Positions 8,539 to 18,393 of a DNA stretch of 64,000 nt are shown in pieces. Origin of the DNA: Streptomyces sp. CG 926 (GTDB taxonomy: Bacteria; Actinomycetota; Actinomycetes; Streptomycetales; Streptomycetaceae); NCBI RefSeq assembly GCF_003148825.1, contig NZ_QGGZ01000001.1, forward strand, positions 682,001 through 746,000, written 5' to 3'. Numbering within the stretch: position 1 is the stretch's first letter; the number at the start of each line of letters is the position of its first letter. The position numbers were made by a program, and so were the translations under genes. The notes beneath the pieces are model-generated. The model was given only the letters and a program-made list of their open reading frames with translations. It was not told the DNA's origin and did no database searches.

Positions 8539-9307
8539 GTCGTCCGCCGCACCGGGCCCCCGCCCGGCCCTCCACGTCCTGATCCTGGGCGGCACGACGG
8601 AGGCCCGCCGCCTCGCGGAGGCGCTGGCCGGCGACCCCGCGTGCCGTGTGACCACCTCGCTCGCGGGCCGGGTGGCCTCGCCCGTGCTGCCTCCCGGCGA
8701 GACCCGCGTCGGCGGGTTCGGCGGGGTCGAGGGCCTCGCGGCGTGGATCGTCGTCCACGACGTGACGCACGTCGTGGACGCCACCCACCCCTTCGCCGAG
8801 CGGATGAGCTTCCACGCGGCCGAGGCGGCGGCCCTCACGGGCGTCCCACTGCTGGCGCTGCGACGCCCGGGCTGGACGCCGGAGCCGGGCGACGACTGGA
8901 TCTTCGTGGAGTCCCTCGAAGAGGCGGCCGAGCGGCTGCCGGGCCTCGGCTCCCGCGCGTTCCTGACGACCGGCCGGATGGGCCTGCACACCTTCGCGCA
9001 CCTCACCGACACCTGGTTCCTGGTGCGTTCGGTGGATCCGCCGGCGGCGCCGGTCCCGCCTCGCCTCGAAGTGCTGCTGGACCGGGGCCCGTTCAGCCTG
9101 GACGACGAACGGGAGTTGATCGCCCGGCACCGGATCGACGTCCTGGTCACCAAGGACAGCGGCGGCTCGGCCACCGCCCCCAAACTCACCGCGGCCCGCG
9201 AGGCCGGCATCCCGGTACTCGTCGTACGCCGCCCTGCGGTGCCGCGGGGCGTCCCGGAGACGGGCTCGGTCGAGGCCGTCCAGGACTGGCTCGGGGCGAG
9301 CCGGTAG
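8528..9307 (+). CDS. cobK: Precorrin-6A reductase
   Basis: 259 residues, slightly longer than typical because of about 14 extra N-terminal residues before HVLILGGTTEARRLAE, the glycine-rich cofactor-binding start of CobK/CbiJ. VVDATHPFAERMS and the late TKDSGGSATAPKL are family signatures; the latter contributes to substrate binding. The enzyme reduces precorrin-6A to precorrin-6B with NADPH, which is the substrate for CobL encoded two genes upstream. The start lies inside the end of cobM. A 67-bp gap then leads to a GNAT gene. Confidence 0.93.
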   Translation: MSAESSAAPGPRPALHVLILGGTTEARRLAEALAGDPACRVTTSLAGRVASPVLPPGETRVGGFGGVEGLAAWIVVHDVTHVVDATHPFAERMSFHAAEAAALTGVPLLALRRPGWTPEPGDDWIFVESLEEAAERLPGLGSRAFLTTGRMGLHTFAHLTDTWFLVRSVDPPAAPVPPRLEVLLDRGPFSLDDERELIARHRIDVLVTKDSGGSATAPKLTAAREAGIPVLVVRRPAVPRGVPETGSVEAVQDWLGASR

Positions 9308-9374
9308 CCGGGTCCGGTTCCGCCCTCGGGAAAAGGCATTGCCCGCCGGGGACGGCTCGCGTTGGGTGGACGGC

Positions 9375-10010
9375 ATGACCGTACTGCACACCGAACGCCT
9401 CGTCCTGCGCCCCTGGCGGGACTCCGACCTCGATCCCTGGGCGGCGATGAACGCCGATCCCGAGGTACGGGAGCACCTGGGCGACCCGCTCACCCGTGCG
9501 CAGAGCGAGGCTTCGATGGTGCGGTTCCGGGCCGCCTTCGACCGGCGGGGCTACGGCTGGTGGGCCGTGGAGGTCAGGGACACCGGTGAGTTCATCGGCT
9601 TCGCGGGCATGGACGACGTGGAGGAGGGCATGCCGTTCACCGGGGTGGAGATCGGCTGGCGGCTCGCCCGGGCCTCCTGGGGAGTGGGCTACGCGACCGA
9701 GGCCGCGCGGGCGGTGGTGGCGCACGGCTTCGACACGCTCGGGCTCCCCGAGCTCCTGGCCGTGACCACGGCCGGCAACCACCGCTCCCAGGCGGTGATG
9801 CGGAAGATCGGGATGACCCGGAACCCGGCCGACGACTTCGACGACCCCGACGCGCCCGAGGGACCGCTGCGCCCGAACGTGCTGTTCCGGCTGGAGCGCG
9901 GCGCGGCGACAGCAGCGCAGACGCCCGCGGTGGCGGCAGCGGAGGCGACGACGGCCACGGCGACGAAGACGGAGACGGAGACGGCGGGTGGGGCGGCCGG
10001 ATCCGGCTGA
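9375..10010 (+). CDS. GNAT-family N-acetyltransferase (RimJ/RimL-like)
   Basis: 211 residues from ATG 9375 (GGTGGA upstream; an in-frame ATG at 9339 would add 12 residues that do not look like the family). The sequence TERLVLRPWRDSDLDPWAAMNADPEV is the standard N-terminus of RimJ/RimL-type acetyltransferases, and WRLARASWGVGYATEA is the acetyl-CoA loop. The last 35 residues are an Ala/Thr/Glu low-complexity tail encoded by near-repetitive ACGGAGACG triplets, absent from most relatives. It lies on the same strand as the cob genes but has no known part in cobalamin synthesis. It ends before a perfect hairpin shared with convergent cobIJ. Confidence 0.88.
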   Translation: MTVLHTERLVLRPWRDSDLDPWAAMNADPEVREHLGDPLTRAQSEASMVRFRAAFDRRGYGWWAVEVRDTGEFIGFAGMDDVEEGMPFTGVEIGWRLARASWGVGYATEAARAVVAHGFDTLGLPELLAVTTAGNHRSQAVMRKIGMTRNPADDFDDPDAPEGPLRPNVLFRLERGAATAAQTPAVAAAEATTATATKTETETAGGAAGSG

Positions 10011-10024
10011 GGCGCCGCCGGACG

Positions 10025-10063
10025 GGCGAAGGCCCGGTGCGCTCGTCGCACCGGGCCTTCGCC
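10025..10063. terminator. Bidirectional terminator hairpin between GNAT gene and cobIJ
   Basis: A perfect 17-bp stem (GGCGAAGGCCCGGTGCG with its complement) and a 5-nt loop lie between two convergent genes. Confidence 0.9.
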
Positions 10064-10092
10064 GTGTACCGCTCCGCGCTCACCTCACCCGG

Positions 10093-11598
10093 TCACGGGT
10101 AGCGGCGCGGCGTCCAGGTGATCCTCGACCCGTCGGCCCGCTCGGTGACCTGCGTCTGCGAGGAGCCGATCAGCAGGATCGTGCGCATGTCCACCTCGGC
10201 CGGCTCCAGTTCGGCGAGCGTGACGATCCGCACCGACTGCTCGGGGCCACCCACGTCGCGCGCCACGACCACCGGGGTCTCGGGCGCCCGCAGTTCCAGG
10301 AGCAGCTCCCGGGCCTGGGCCACCTGCCAGGTCCGGCTGCGCGAGCCGGGGTTGTAGAGGGCCAGCACCAGGTCGGCCGCGGCGGCCGCGCGCAGCCGCT
10401 CCGCGATGACCTCCCAGGGCTTGAGCCGGTCCGAGAGCGAGATGGTGGCGTAGTCGTGGCCGAGCGGGGCACCGGCCGCGGCGGCCGCCGCGTTGGCCGC
10501 GGTCACCCCCGGCAGGACCCGTACCGGCACGTCCTTGTACTCCGCCTGCCCGGCCACCTCCAGGACCGCCGTGGCCATCGCGAAGACACCGGGGTCGCCG
10601 CCGGAGACCACGGCCACCCGCTTGCCGCGCCGGGCGAGGTCGAGGGCGAACTCCGCCCGCTCCGACTCCACCTTGTTGTCGGAGCCGTGCCGGATCTGGC
10701 CCGGCTTGACGGGCACCCGGTCCAGGTAGGTGGTGTAGCCGACCAGCACCTCGGCGTCGGCCAGCGCGCGTCGGGTCTGCGGGGTGAGCCACAGCGGGCC
10801 GGCCGGGCCGGTGCCCACGACGACGACCTCGCCGGGGCCGGACGGGACGCTGCCCGGGTTGCCGATGCGGCTGGGCAGCACGGCGACGGCGAAGTACGGC
10901 ACGCTGTCGGGCTCGATGTCGGCGAGGAGTCCGGTGCGCTCACCGGCCATGGTGGCGCGCTCGACGTAGCGGGCCTCGGCGAGCCGGCCGCTGCTCTCCA
11001 TCGCGCCACGCACGGCGGGGAAGGTCCGGCCGAGCTTCATCACGACCGCCGAGTCGGTGGCGGCGAGGCGGGCGGTGAGCTCCTCCTCGGGCAGGGTGCC
11101 GGGGAGGATGGTCAGCACCTCCTCGCCCTCGACGAGCGGGGTGCCGAGCCGGGCGGCGGCGGCGCTCACGGAGGTGACGCCGGGGATGACCTCGGCCTCG
11201 TACCGGTCGGCGAGCCGCTTGTGCATGTGCATGTACGAGCCGTAGAAGAGCGGGTCGCCCTCCGCGAGCACGGCGACGGTCCGGCCGGCGTCCAGGTGCG
11301 CGGCGAGCCGGGCGGCGGCGGCCTCGTAGAACTCCTCCATCGCCCCCTGGTACCCGCCGGGGTGGTCGGTGGTCTCGGTGGTGACCGGGTAGACCAGCGG
11401 CTCCTCGACGTGGTCGGCACGCAGGTGCTTCGCGGCGATCGAGCGGGCGATGGAACGGCCGTGGCGGGCGCTGTGATAGGCCACGACATCGGCCTCGGCG
11501 ATCACCTCGACGGCGCGCAGGGTCATCAGCGACGGGTCCCCGGGGCCGAGCCCGACCCCGTACAGCCGCCCCTTGGCGATGCCGCTCGCGGCGCTCAT
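10093..11598 (-). CDS. cobIJ: CobI-CobJ fusion: precorrin-2 C20- and precorrin-3B C17-methyltransferase
   Basis: 501 residues, two tetrapyrrole methylases in one chain. Residues 10-245 are CobI-like: [55 protein letters not shown]. Residues 255-501 are CobJ-like: [50 protein letters not shown]. The fusion is common in actinobacteria. CobI makes precorrin-3A; CobJ acts after CobG and contracts the ring. The start overlaps the cobH stop by 4 bp, so cobG-cobH-cobIJ form one leftward operon, convergent with the GNAT gene. Confidence 0.95.
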   Translation of the reverse strand: MSAASGIAKGRLYGVGLGPGDPSLMTLRAVEVIAEADVVAYHSARHGRSIARSIAAKHLRADHVEEPLVYPVTTETTDHPGGYQGAMEEFYEAAAARLAAHLDAGRTVAVLAEGDPLFYGSYMHMHKRLADRYEAEVIPGVTSVSAAAARLGTPLVEGEEVLTILPGTLPEEELTARLAATDSAVVMKLGRTFPAVRGAMESSGRLAEARYVERATMAGERTGLLADIEPDSVPYFAVAVLPSRIGNPGSVPSGPGEVVVVGTGPAGPLWLTPQTRRALADAEVLVGYTTYLDRVPVKPGQIRHGSDNKVESERAEFALDLARRGKRVAVVSGGDPGVFAMATAVLEVAGQAEYKDVPVRVLPGVTAANAAAAAAGAPLGHDYATISLSDRLKPWEVIAERLRAAAAADLVLALYNPGSRSRTWQVAQARELLLELRAPETPVVVARDVGGPEQSVRIVTLAELEPAEVDMRTILLIGSSQTQVTERADGSRITWTPRRYP

Positions 11599-12242
11599 TC
11601 GGCCACGCTCGCAATGGCGTTGAGGGCGGCGGCGGCCATCGCGCTGCCGCCGCGCCGGCCGCGCACGATCAGGTGGTCGAGCCCCGAGGGGTGGGCGGCG
11701 AGGGCGTCCTTGGACTCGGCGGCGCCGATGAAGCCGACGGGGACCCCGATGACGGCGGCGGGGCGCGGGGCGCCCTCCTCGATCATCTCCAGCAGCCGGA
11801 ACAGGGCGGTCGGCGCGTTGCCGACGGCGATGACCGAGCCCTCCAGCAGGCCGCGGTCGCGCCAGACCTCCAGGGCGGCGGCGCTGCGCGTGGTGCCCAT
11901 CTTCGCGGCGAGCTCCGGTACGGCCGGGTCGGAGAGCGTGCAGATCACCTCGTTGTCGGCGGGCAGCCGCTTACGGGTGACACCGCTGGCGACCATCTGC
12001 ACGTCGCACAGGATCGGCGCGCCCGCCTCCAGCGCCGCACGGGCGCGCAGCACGACCTCGGGGGTGTACCCGAGGTCCTGCGGGAGGTCGGTCATTCCGC
12101 AGGCGTGGATCATGCGCACCGCGACCTGGGCGACCGTGTCGGGCAGCCCGGAGAGGTCCGCCTCGGCGCGGATCGTGGCAAAGGACTGGCGGTAGATGGC
12201 CGCGCCGTCCTTCTCGTACTCAAACACGGTGTACTCGCTCAT
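11595..12242 (-). CDS. cobH: Precorrin-8X methylmutase
   Basis: 215 residues. The chain carries the CobH/CbiC signatures: [14 protein letters not shown] with the catalytic-region Arg/Ala, [14 protein letters not shown] with the conserved His that moves the C11 methyl to C12, [10 protein letters not shown], and [13 protein letters not shown]. It converts precorrin-8 to hydrogenobyrinate. The ATG overlaps the cobG stop (ATGA) and its own stop overlaps the cobIJ start, so all three are tightly coupled. Confidence 0.95.
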   Translation of the reverse strand: MSEYTVFEYEKDGAAIYRQSFATIRAEADLSGLPDTVAQVAVRMIHACGMTDLPQDLGYTPEVVLRARAALEAGAPILCDVQMVASGVTRKRLPADNEVICTLSDPAVPELAAKMGTTRSAAALEVWRDRGLLEGSVIAVGNAPTALFRLLEMIEEGAPRPAAVIGVPVGFIGAAESKDALAAHPSGLDHLIVRGRRGGSAMAAAALNAIASVAE

Positions 12243-13588
12243 TTCTTCACTACGTCGGGGTCGGTGCGGGCGTCCGCGAGTGCCGCGGCAAGTTCGAAGG
12301 GGCGTACGTCCTCGCGTACGGGGCGACCGGGCACGCCGAGCCGGTATCCGGAACCGGTGGCCACCAGGTCCACCCAGGCGGTGCCGCGCGGGTGCCCGCA
12401 GCGGCGCTCGCAGCCGGACCAGTGCACGGGCAGCGGACCGCGCGCCCGGTCGGCGACGGCCCGCGCGTCGGCGCGTACGTCGGCGAGGGATTTCGCGCAA
12501 CCGGGCCGGCCGGTACAGGCGGTGACGGTCTCCCAGGGGCTGTCGGGGGTGATGACCAGCCCGGCGTCCTCGATGCGGGCGGCCCCGTGCCCGCTCACCG
12601 CCGGCAGGACGACGCTGCGCCACGGGGTGACGCGCAACCGGCCGCTCCCCTCGTCCTGCGCGACCCGCACCAGGACCCGCCACCGGGCGGTGTCGAGCCG
12701 GCCGAGCGGGGGCAGCACGCACAGGGCGGCACGGCCGTCGGGCCCGCCCGACCACCCCGGCCGGGGCGGGGCCGCGTACGGCCGGTCCACGGCGCGGGCG
12801 ATCCCGGCGGCGATCCCGACGGCATCGAGCCGCCGACCGAACTCGACCGTTTCCAGAGCATGTCCGGCAGGCAACTCGGCCACCCGCCAGGCCTGCGTAC
12901 CGGCTTCGGCGGCGGCGTCGAGGAAGTACCGGGCGGCCAGCAGCGCCGCGCGGGGGGCGTCCTGCCCGGCGAGTTCCACGGCGTCGGCGGCCCGGCCGAG
13001 CCGGATGAGCGCCCGGCCTGCGGAGCGGCCGAGGACGGTCACGTCGGGGCCGAGCGCGGCCACGTCGCCGCGGCCGTCGTCGAAGGCGAACAGGAACCGC
13101 CCGGACAGCGCCGCCGCCCAAGGGCTCGCGCACAGCAGCCGGTCGAACTCCACGGCCCAGGCGGCGGCGTCGGGCCGACCCTTCCCGTCCTGCCCGTCCT
13201 GCCCGTCCTGCCCGTCCAGGCCGTCCAGGCCGGACAAGGGCGAGGCCACGATGTTCCGTACCCGCTCATGACTCGGCGCGGGCAGCAGCCCGACCCGGTC
13301 CAGCAACTCCGCGAGCCCGCCACCGCACCCGTCGGCCAGGCCGCGCAGCTGCACGTTGCCGCGCGAGGTCAGCTCCAGGTGCCCGTCCCCGAACCGATCG
13401 GCGGCGAGCGCCAAGGCCTCGGCCTGCGCCACGGTGAGCAGCCCGCCCGGCACCCGGACCCGCGCCAGGAACCCGTCGTCCGCCGCGTGCAGCCGCAGCG
13501 CACCGGGGCAGGCGTCACCGCGCTCCCGTATGACGGGTTCGTCGCGCGACGATGCGGCGGAAGGGGGCTGGGGCATGGCCGCGAGCAT
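12239..13588 (-). CDS. cobG: Precorrin-3B synthase (siroheme/4Fe-4S oxidase)
   Basis: 449 residues if ATG 13588 is used; ATG 13576 is an equal alternative, neither with a strong ribosome site. The protein is a nitrite/sulfite-reductase-like monooxygenase with two ferredoxin-like halves. [11 protein letters not shown] marks the first half. The Cys ligands for the Fe-S cluster are in [10 protein letters not shown] and CERRCGHP. The enzyme uses O2 to form the gamma-lactone of precorrin-3B, so this organism makes cobalamin by the oxygen-dependent route. A short Asp-Gly-rich stretch (repeated QDG, residues about 121-135) is encoded by 9-bp tandem repeats. First gene of the leftward operon; no riboswitch was found on its side. 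Confidence 0.9.
   Translation of the reverse strand: MLAAMPQPPSAASSRDEPVIRERGDACPGALRLHAADDGFLARVRVPGGLLTVAQAEALALAADRFGDGHLELTSRGNVQLRGLADGCGGGLAELLDRVGLLPAPSHERVRNIVASPLSGLDGLDGQDGQDGQDGKGRPDAAAWAVEFDRLLCASPWAAALSGRFLFAFDDGRGDVAALGPDVTVLGRSAGRALIRLGRAADAVELAGQDAPRAALLAARYFLDAAAEAGTQAWRVAELPAGHALETVEFGRRLDAVGIAAGIARAVDRPYAAPPRPGWSGGPDGRAALCVLPPLGRLDTARWRVLVRVAQDEGSGRLRVTPWRSVVLPAVSGHGAARIEDAGLVITPDSPWETVTACTGRPGCAKSLADVRADARAVADRARGPLPVHWSGCERRCGHPRGTAWVDLVATGSGYRLGVPGRPVREDVRPFELAAALADARTDPDVVKK
13184..13228. repeat. 9-bp tandem repeat inside cobG
   Basis: Five 9-bp units (three exact CCCGTCCTG, then two variants ending CCAG) run in frame and encode the Gln/Leu-Asp-Gly repeats of CobG. The unit length keeps the frame whatever the copy number. 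Confidence 0.9.
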
Positions 13589-13680
13589 ACCCACGATCGG
13601 GTCCCCCCGACCTGTGTCCGTCACCACCCCGACCAGCCACATTCGCCCCCACCACCAAGCAACCCCCACCCGACCGATCC

Positions 13681-14031
13681 ACCCCCACCGGCGTCCGAGC
13701 CGTGGGACCCGAGGCAGAACCCCGCCATTTCACCCCCACCGGCGTCCGAGCCGCGGGACCCGAGGCAGAACCCCGCCATTTCACCCCCACCGGCGTCCGA
13801 GCCGCGGGACCCGAGGCAGAACCCCGCCATTTCAACCCCGCCGGCGTCCGAGCCGCGGGACCCGAGGCAGAACCCCGCCATTTCAACCCCGCCGGCGTCC
13901 GAGCCGCGGGGCCCGAGGCAGAGCCCCGCCATTTCAGCCTCGCCGGCGTTTGAGGCGCGGGGCCCGGGGCAGAGCCCCGGCATTTCAGCCTCGCCGGCGT
14001 TTGAGGCGCGGGGCCCGGGGCAGAGCCCCGG
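13681..14031. repeat. 51-bp tandem repeat array between cobG and the cobN riboswitch
   Basis: The word GGCGT(C/T)(C/T)GAG starts at 13690, 13741, 13792, 13843, 13894, 13945 and 13996, an exact 51-bp period with about seven units. The two right-hand units contain a perfect CCGGGGC-AGA-GCCCCGG hairpin and read CCTCGCCGGCGTTTGAGGCG. Going left, the units change stepwise (GTTTGAG becomes GTCCGAG, the hairpin arms become CCGAGGC/GAACCCCG), as expected of an array that grew and then diverged. Reading frames through it arise because 51 is a multiple of 3. A single copy of the same unit occurs at 50353-50401. Together with CCACCCCCT runs, the array fills most of the 530-bp gap upstream of the riboswitch. 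Confidence 0.92.
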
Positions 14032-14119
14032 CAACGGCGCCGCACCGGCATCTCCGCGGACCCGCACCCCGTCCACCCCCTCCACCCCCTCCACCCCGGC
14101 GGTAGCCACCCGCCACCCA

Positions 14120-14300
14120 CCCCTAAGATGACCTTCCGGCGGACCACACGGCCCGCCGTCGCCGAGGACGGCGACATGGGAGGAAGCCCGGTGCGATTCC
14201 GGCGCGGTCCCGCCACTGTGAACCCCGCGGAGCGATCCGGCGACCGGGGTGAGTCAGGAACTCCCGCTGTCCTCACACTGCCCGGGGCGCGGAAACCCCG
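14120..14300 (+). promoter_or_regulatory. Cobalamin riboswitch upstream of cobN
   Basis: The segment holds the core landmarks of the adenosylcobalamin riboswitch in order: GGAGGAAGCCCGGTGCGATTCC at about 14178, the B12-box region ending GTCCCGCCACTGTG at 14220, and GAGTCAGGA at 14251. A CGGGG...CCCCG hairpin then leads to the cobN ribosome site GAGGAAGG at 14300. Cobalamin binding would hide the ribosome site and lower cobN expression; the mechanism is inferred from the family. Confidence 0.93.
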
Positions 14301-14318
14301 AGGAAGGCCTGCCGCCGC

Positions 14319-17300
14319 ATGATCCTGCTGCTGTCGACGTCCGACACCGATCTGCTCAGCGCCCGCGCAGCGAACACGGCGGACGGCCCCGTCCCGTACC
14401 GGTTCGCGAACCCCTCCCGTCTTCCCCTCGACGACCTGCCCGCCCTCCTCGACGGGGCCGACCTGGTCGTCGTACGCCTCCTCGGCGGCCTCCGCGCCTG
14501 GCAGGACGGCCTCGACCTGCTCCTGGCCCCCGGCCAGACCCGCCCGGTCGTCGTCCTGACCGGCGAGCAGGCTCCGGACGCCCAGCTCATGGAGGCCTCC
14601 ACGGTCCCCATCGGCATCGCGGCCGAGGCCCACGGCTACCTCGCCCACGGCGGTCCGGCGAACCTGGAGCAGCTCGCCCGGTTCCTCTCCGACACCGTCC
14701 TCCTCACCGGCCACGGCTTCGAGCCGCCCGCCGCCTCCCCGACCTGGGGCCCGCTGGAGCGCACGCCGGGGACCACCACCGGCCCGCGGATCGCGGTGCT
14801 CTACTACCGCGCCCACCAGATGAGCGGGAACACCGCCTTCGTGCACGCCCTGTGCGAGGCGATCGAGGCCCAGGACGCCCAGGCGGTCCCCCTCTTCGTC
14901 TCCTCGCTGCGCACCCCCGAGCCCGAGCTGATCACCGCGCTGGAATCGGCCGACGCGGTCGTCACCACCGTCCTCGCGGCCGGCGGCACCAAGCCCGCCA
15001 CCGCCTCGGCGGGCGGCGACGACGAGTCCTGGGACGCGGGCGCGCTCGCCGGTCTCGGCGTGCCGATCCTGCAGGCCCTGTGCCTGACCGGCTCGCGCTC
15101 CGCCTGGGAGGAGAACGACGAGGGCCTCTCCCCGCTGGACGCCGCCACGCAGGTCGCGGTGCCCGAGTTCGACGGCCGGCTGATCACCGTCCCGTTCTCC
15201 TTCAAGGAGATCGACGAGGACGGCCTGCCCGCCTACGTGGCCGACCCCGAGCGGGCCGCCCGCGTCGCGGGGATCGCCGTACGGCACGCCCGGCTGCGGC
15301 ACATCGACCGCCGCGACAAGAAGGTCGCGCTGGTCCTGTCCGCATACCCGACCAAGCACTCGCGCATCGGCAACGCGGTCGGCCTCGACACCCCGGCCAG
15401 CGCCGTGGAGCTGCTGCGCACCCTGATCGCGGGCGGCTACGACTTCGGGCCGACCGAGGGCATCCCCGGTCTGGTCTCGGGCGACGGCGACGAGCTGATC
15501 CGCGCCCTGATCGAGGCCGGCGGCCACGACCAGGACTGGCTGACCGAGGAGCAGTTGGCCCGCAACCCGGTCCGGATCCCGGCCGCCGACTACAAGCGGT
15601 GGTTCGCCGAGCTCCCGGCCGAGCTGCGCGACAGCGTCACCGAGCACTGGGGCGAGGCCCCGGGCAACATGTTCGTGGACCGCTCCGCCAACCCGGAGGG
15701 CGACATCGTCCTCGCGGCCCTGCGCCGCGGGAACCTCCTCATCCTCATCCAGCCGCCGCGCGGCTTCGGCGAGAACCCGATCGCGATCTACCACGACCCG
15801 GACCTGCCGCCGTCGCACCACTACCTGGCCGCGTACCGCTGGATCCAGGCGCGTGCCGAGGACGGCGGCTTCGGCGCCGACGCGATGATCCACCTGGGCA
15901 AGCACGGCAACCTGGAGTGGCTGCCGGGCAAGAACGCCGGCCTGTCCGCGGCCTGCGCCCCGGACGCCGCGCTCGGCGACCTGCCCCTGATCTACCCGTT
16001 CCTGGTGAACGACCCGGGCGAGGGCACGCAGGCCAAGCGCCGCGTGCACGCCACCCTGGTCGACCACCTGGTGCCGCCGATGGCGCGCGCGGAGTCGTAC
16101 GGCGACATCGCGCGTCTGGAGCAGCACCTGGACGAGTACGCGCAGATCTCCGCGATGGACCCGGCGAAGCTGCCGGCCATCCGGGCCCAGATCTGGACCC
16201 TGATCCAGGCGGCGAAGCTCGACCACGACCTGGGGCTGGCGGAGCGTCCGGACGACGACGGCTTCGACGACTTCCTGCTGCACGTCGACGGCTGGCTGTG
16301 CGAGGTCAAGGACGCCCAGATCCGCGACGGTCTGCACGTCCTGGGCGGCGCGCCGACGGGCGAGTCGCGGGTCAACCTGGTCCTGGCGATCCTGCGCGCC
16401 CGGCAGATCTGGGGCGGCACCACGGCCCTGCCCGGTCTGCGCGAGGCGCTCGGCCTCGACGAGTCCAAGGCCACCCGCACCTCGGCGGACACGGTCGAGG
16501 AGCAGGCCCGCGCCTTGGTCCAGGCGATGGAGGACGCGAACTGGTCCCTGGACGCCGTGAACTCGGTCGCGGCGGACCACCCGGCGGATGTCGCGGCGGT
16601 CCTGTCCTTCGCCGCGCGCGAGGTGGTCCCGCGGCTGGCCGGCACCACGGACGAGATCACGCACGTGGTCGCGGCCCTGGACGGCCGTTTCGTCCCGGCG
16701 GGTCCGTCCGGCTCTCCGCTGCGCGGCCTGGTCAACGTCCTGCCGACGGGCCGCAACTTCTACTCGGTCGACCCGAAGGCCGTCCCCTCCCGCCTGGCGT
16801 GGGAGACGGGCCAGGCGCTGGCCGAGTCCCTCCTCACCCGCTACCGCACCGACAACGGCGAGTGGCCGGCGTCGGTCGGCCTGTCCCTGTGGGGCACGAG
16901 CGCGATGCGTACGTCGGGCGACGACGTGGCGGAAGCCCTCTCCCTCCTCGGCGTCCGCCCGGTCTGGGACGAGGCCTCGCGCCGCGTCACGGGCCTGGAG
17001 CCGATCCCGCTCGACGAGCTGGGCCGGCCCCGCATCGACGTGACGCTCCGCATCTCGGGCTTCTTCCGCGACGCGTTCCCGCACGTCATCGGCCTGCTGG
17101 ACGACGCGGTACGCCTGGCCGCGTCCCTCGACGAGCCCGCCGCGGACAACTACGTCCGGGCGCACGCCCAGGCGGACCTGGCCGAGCACGGCGACGAGCG
17201 GCGCGCGACGACCCGTATCTTCGGCTCGCGCCCGGGCACGTACGGCGCCGGCATCCTCCAGCTGATCGACTCCCGCGACTGGCGTACGGACGCCGACCTC

Positions 17301-17936
17301 GCGGAGGTCTACACGGTGTGGGGCGGCTACGCGTACGGCCGGGGCCTCGAAGGACGCCCCGCCCGGGACGAGATGGAGACGGCCTACAAGCGCATCACGG
17401 TCGCGGCGAAGAACACGGACACCCGCGAGCACGACATCGCGGACTCGGACGACTACTTCCAGTACCACGGCGGCATGGTGGCCACGGTCCGCGCCCTGCG
17501 CGGCACCGCCCCCGAGGCGTACATCGGCGACTCCACCCGCCCGGAGACGGTCAAGACCCGCACCCTGGTCGAGGAGACCTCGCGCGTCTTCCGTGCCCGT
17601 GTGGTCAACCCCAAGTGGATCGAGGCGATGCGCCGCCACGGCTACAAGGGCGCCTTCGAGCTCGCGGCGACGGTGGACTACCTCTTCGGCTACGACGCCA
17701 CGACGGGCGTGGTCGCGGACTGGATGTACGACAAGCTCACCGAGACGTACGTCCTGGACCCGACCAACCGAGCCTTCCTGGAGGAGGCCAACCCCTGGGC
17801 CCTGCACGGCATCGCGGAGCGCCTGCTGGAGGCCGAGTCGCGCGGCATGTGGGAGAAGCCGGACCCGCAGATCCTCGAATCCCTGCGCCAGGTCTACCTG
17901 GACACGGAGGGCAACCTGGAGGGCGAGTCGGAGTAG
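14319..17936 (+). CDS. cobN: Cobaltochelatase subunit CobN
   Basis: 1205 residues, full length for CobN. The protein is the large subunit of the ATP-dependent, aerobic-type cobaltochelatase that inserts cobalt into hydrogenobyrinic acid a,c-diamide, working with an AAA+ subunit and a vWA subunit not in this window. Family landmarks include VALVLSAYPTKHSRIGNAVGLD, MIHLGKHGNLEWLPGKNAGL with metal-site-like His and Glu, GLSLWGTSAMRT, and the C-terminal FELAATVDYLFGYDATTGV. The start at ATG 14319 follows GAGGAAGG by 11 nt and the riboswitch directly. A strong hairpin closes the transcript, so cobN appears monocistronic. Confidence 0.96.
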   Translation: MILLLSTSDTDLLSARAANTADGPVPYRFANPSRLPLDDLPALLDGADLVVVRLLGGLRAWQDGLDLLLAPGQTRPVVVLTGEQAPDAQLMEASTVPIGIAAEAHGYLAHGGPANLEQLARFLSDTVLLTGHGFEPPAASPTWGPLERTPGTTTGPRIAVLYYRAHQMSGNTAFVHALCEAIEAQDAQAVPLFVSSLRTPEPELITALESADAVVTTVLAAGGTKPATASAGGDDESWDAGALAGLGVPILQALCLTGSRSAWEENDEGLSPLDAATQVAVPEFDGRLITVPFSFKEIDEDGLPAYVADPERAARVAGIAVRHARLRHIDRRDKKVALVLSAYPTKHSRIGNAVGLDTPASAVELLRTLIAGGYDFGPTEGIPGLVSGDGDELIRALIEAGGHDQDWLTEEQLARNPVRIPAADYKRWFAELPAELRDSVTEHWGEAPGNMFVDRSANPEGDIVLAALRRGNLLILIQPPRGFGENPIAIYHDPDLPPSHHYLAAYRWIQARAEDGGFGADAMIHLGKHGNLEWLPGKNAGLSAACAPDAALGDLPLIYPFLVNDPGEGTQAKRRVHATLVDHLVPPMARAESYGDIARLEQHLDEYAQISAMDPAKLPAIRAQIWTLIQAAKLDHDLGLAERPDDDGFDDFLLHVDGWLCEVKDAQIRDGLHVLGGAPTGESRVNLVLAILRARQIWGGTTALPGLREALGLDESKATRTSADTVEEQARALVQAMEDANWSLDAVNSVAADHPADVAAVLSFAAREVVPRLAGTTDEITHVVAALDGRFVPAGPSGSPLRGLVNVLPTGRNFYSVDPKAVPSRLAWETGQALAESLLTRYRTDNGEWPASVGLSLWGTSAMRTSGDDVAEALSLLGVRPVWDEASRRVTGLEPIPLDELGRPRIDVTLRISGFFRDAFPHVIGLLDDAVRLAASLDEPAADNYVRAHAQADLAEHGDERRATTRIFGSRPGTYGAGILQLIDSRDWRTDADLAEVYTVWGGYAYGRGLEGRPARDEMETAYKRITVAAKNTDTREHDIADSDDYFQYHGGMVATVRALRGTAPEAYIGDSTRPETVKTRTLVEETSRVFRARVVNPKWIEAMRRHGYKGAFELAATVDYLFGYDATTGVVADWMYDKLTETYVLDPTNRAFLEEANPWALHGIAERLLEAESRGMWEKPDPQILESLRQVYLDTEGNLEGESE

Positions 17937-17957
17937 CCCTCCCGGAACAGCACAGAG

Positions 17958-18000
17958 GCCGTCCCCCTCACCCAGCCACCGGGTGAGGGGGACGGCTTTT
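17958..18000 (+). terminator. Rho-independent terminator after cobN
   Basis: A perfect 16-bp stem (GCCGTCCCCCTCACCC and complement) with a 7-nt loop is followed by TTTT. Confidence 0.92.
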
Positions 18001-18045
18001 CTCGTTCAGGCCCGCGCACCCCGAGCACGCGCACCCGAATACGTA

Positions 18046-18267
18046 CTACGCCTTGACGGTCTGGTTCAGCGCGACGAGCGCCTGGGCCCAACGCACGTAC
18101 TTCAGCTGCCCGAAGTCGGCGACGGTCTTGACCCCGAAGGCCTCGTGCAGCAGCTTGCCGTCCTCGTCGCTGACGCCCTTGAGCGCGGCGACGGGTGCCG
18201 CGAGCACCTCGGCGAGCGGCTTGTCGGCCCACGCCTTGTCGAGCACCTTGTCCAGATCGATCGCCAT
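18046..18267 (-). CDS. Small conserved-type helical protein, function unknown
   Basis: 73 residues from ATG 18267, with GAGAGGGAC upstream. The pattern AAPVAALKGVSDEDGKLLHEAFGVKTVADFGQ looks like a helix-hairpin-helix-type fold in which a short helix, a GVS/GVK turn and a second helix repeat; such folds often bind nucleic acid or partner proteins, but that is inference only. It ends convergent to cobN. The protein has normal high-GC codon use and no signal peptide or cysteine. Confidence 0.75.
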   Translation of the reverse strand: MAIDLDKVLDKAWADKPLAEVLAAPVAALKGVSDEDGKLLHEAFGVKTVADFGQLKYVRWAQALVALNQTVKA

Positions 18268-18393
18268 GAGCGTCCCTCTCGGAATCCCGAAACGAATATC
18301 GGGGCAAACCTAACCCAATCCGACAATCACCCCATGCTCCGACACCCCGGGGCACTGGACGGAGCACAAGCACGTCGAGCGGCGGTGGAACGC

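Noticed and set aside
13681..14031. CRISPR array
   Set aside because: The units abut with no unique spacers, and there are no cas genes in the window.
13621..14109. A 162-codon frame encoding 17-residue repeats (AGFCLGSRGSDAGG-type) in the 51-bp array
   Set aside because: The 51-bp period keeps several frames open on both strands, there is no ribosome site, and the single copy at 50353 is non-coding, so the repeat is best seen as DNA or RNA structure.
13515..17807. A 1430-codon leftward open frame across the repeat array and cobN
   Set aside because: It is the antisense shadow of cobN, with Arg/Gly/Val-rich sequence and no domain; high-GC codon bias creates long antisense frames.
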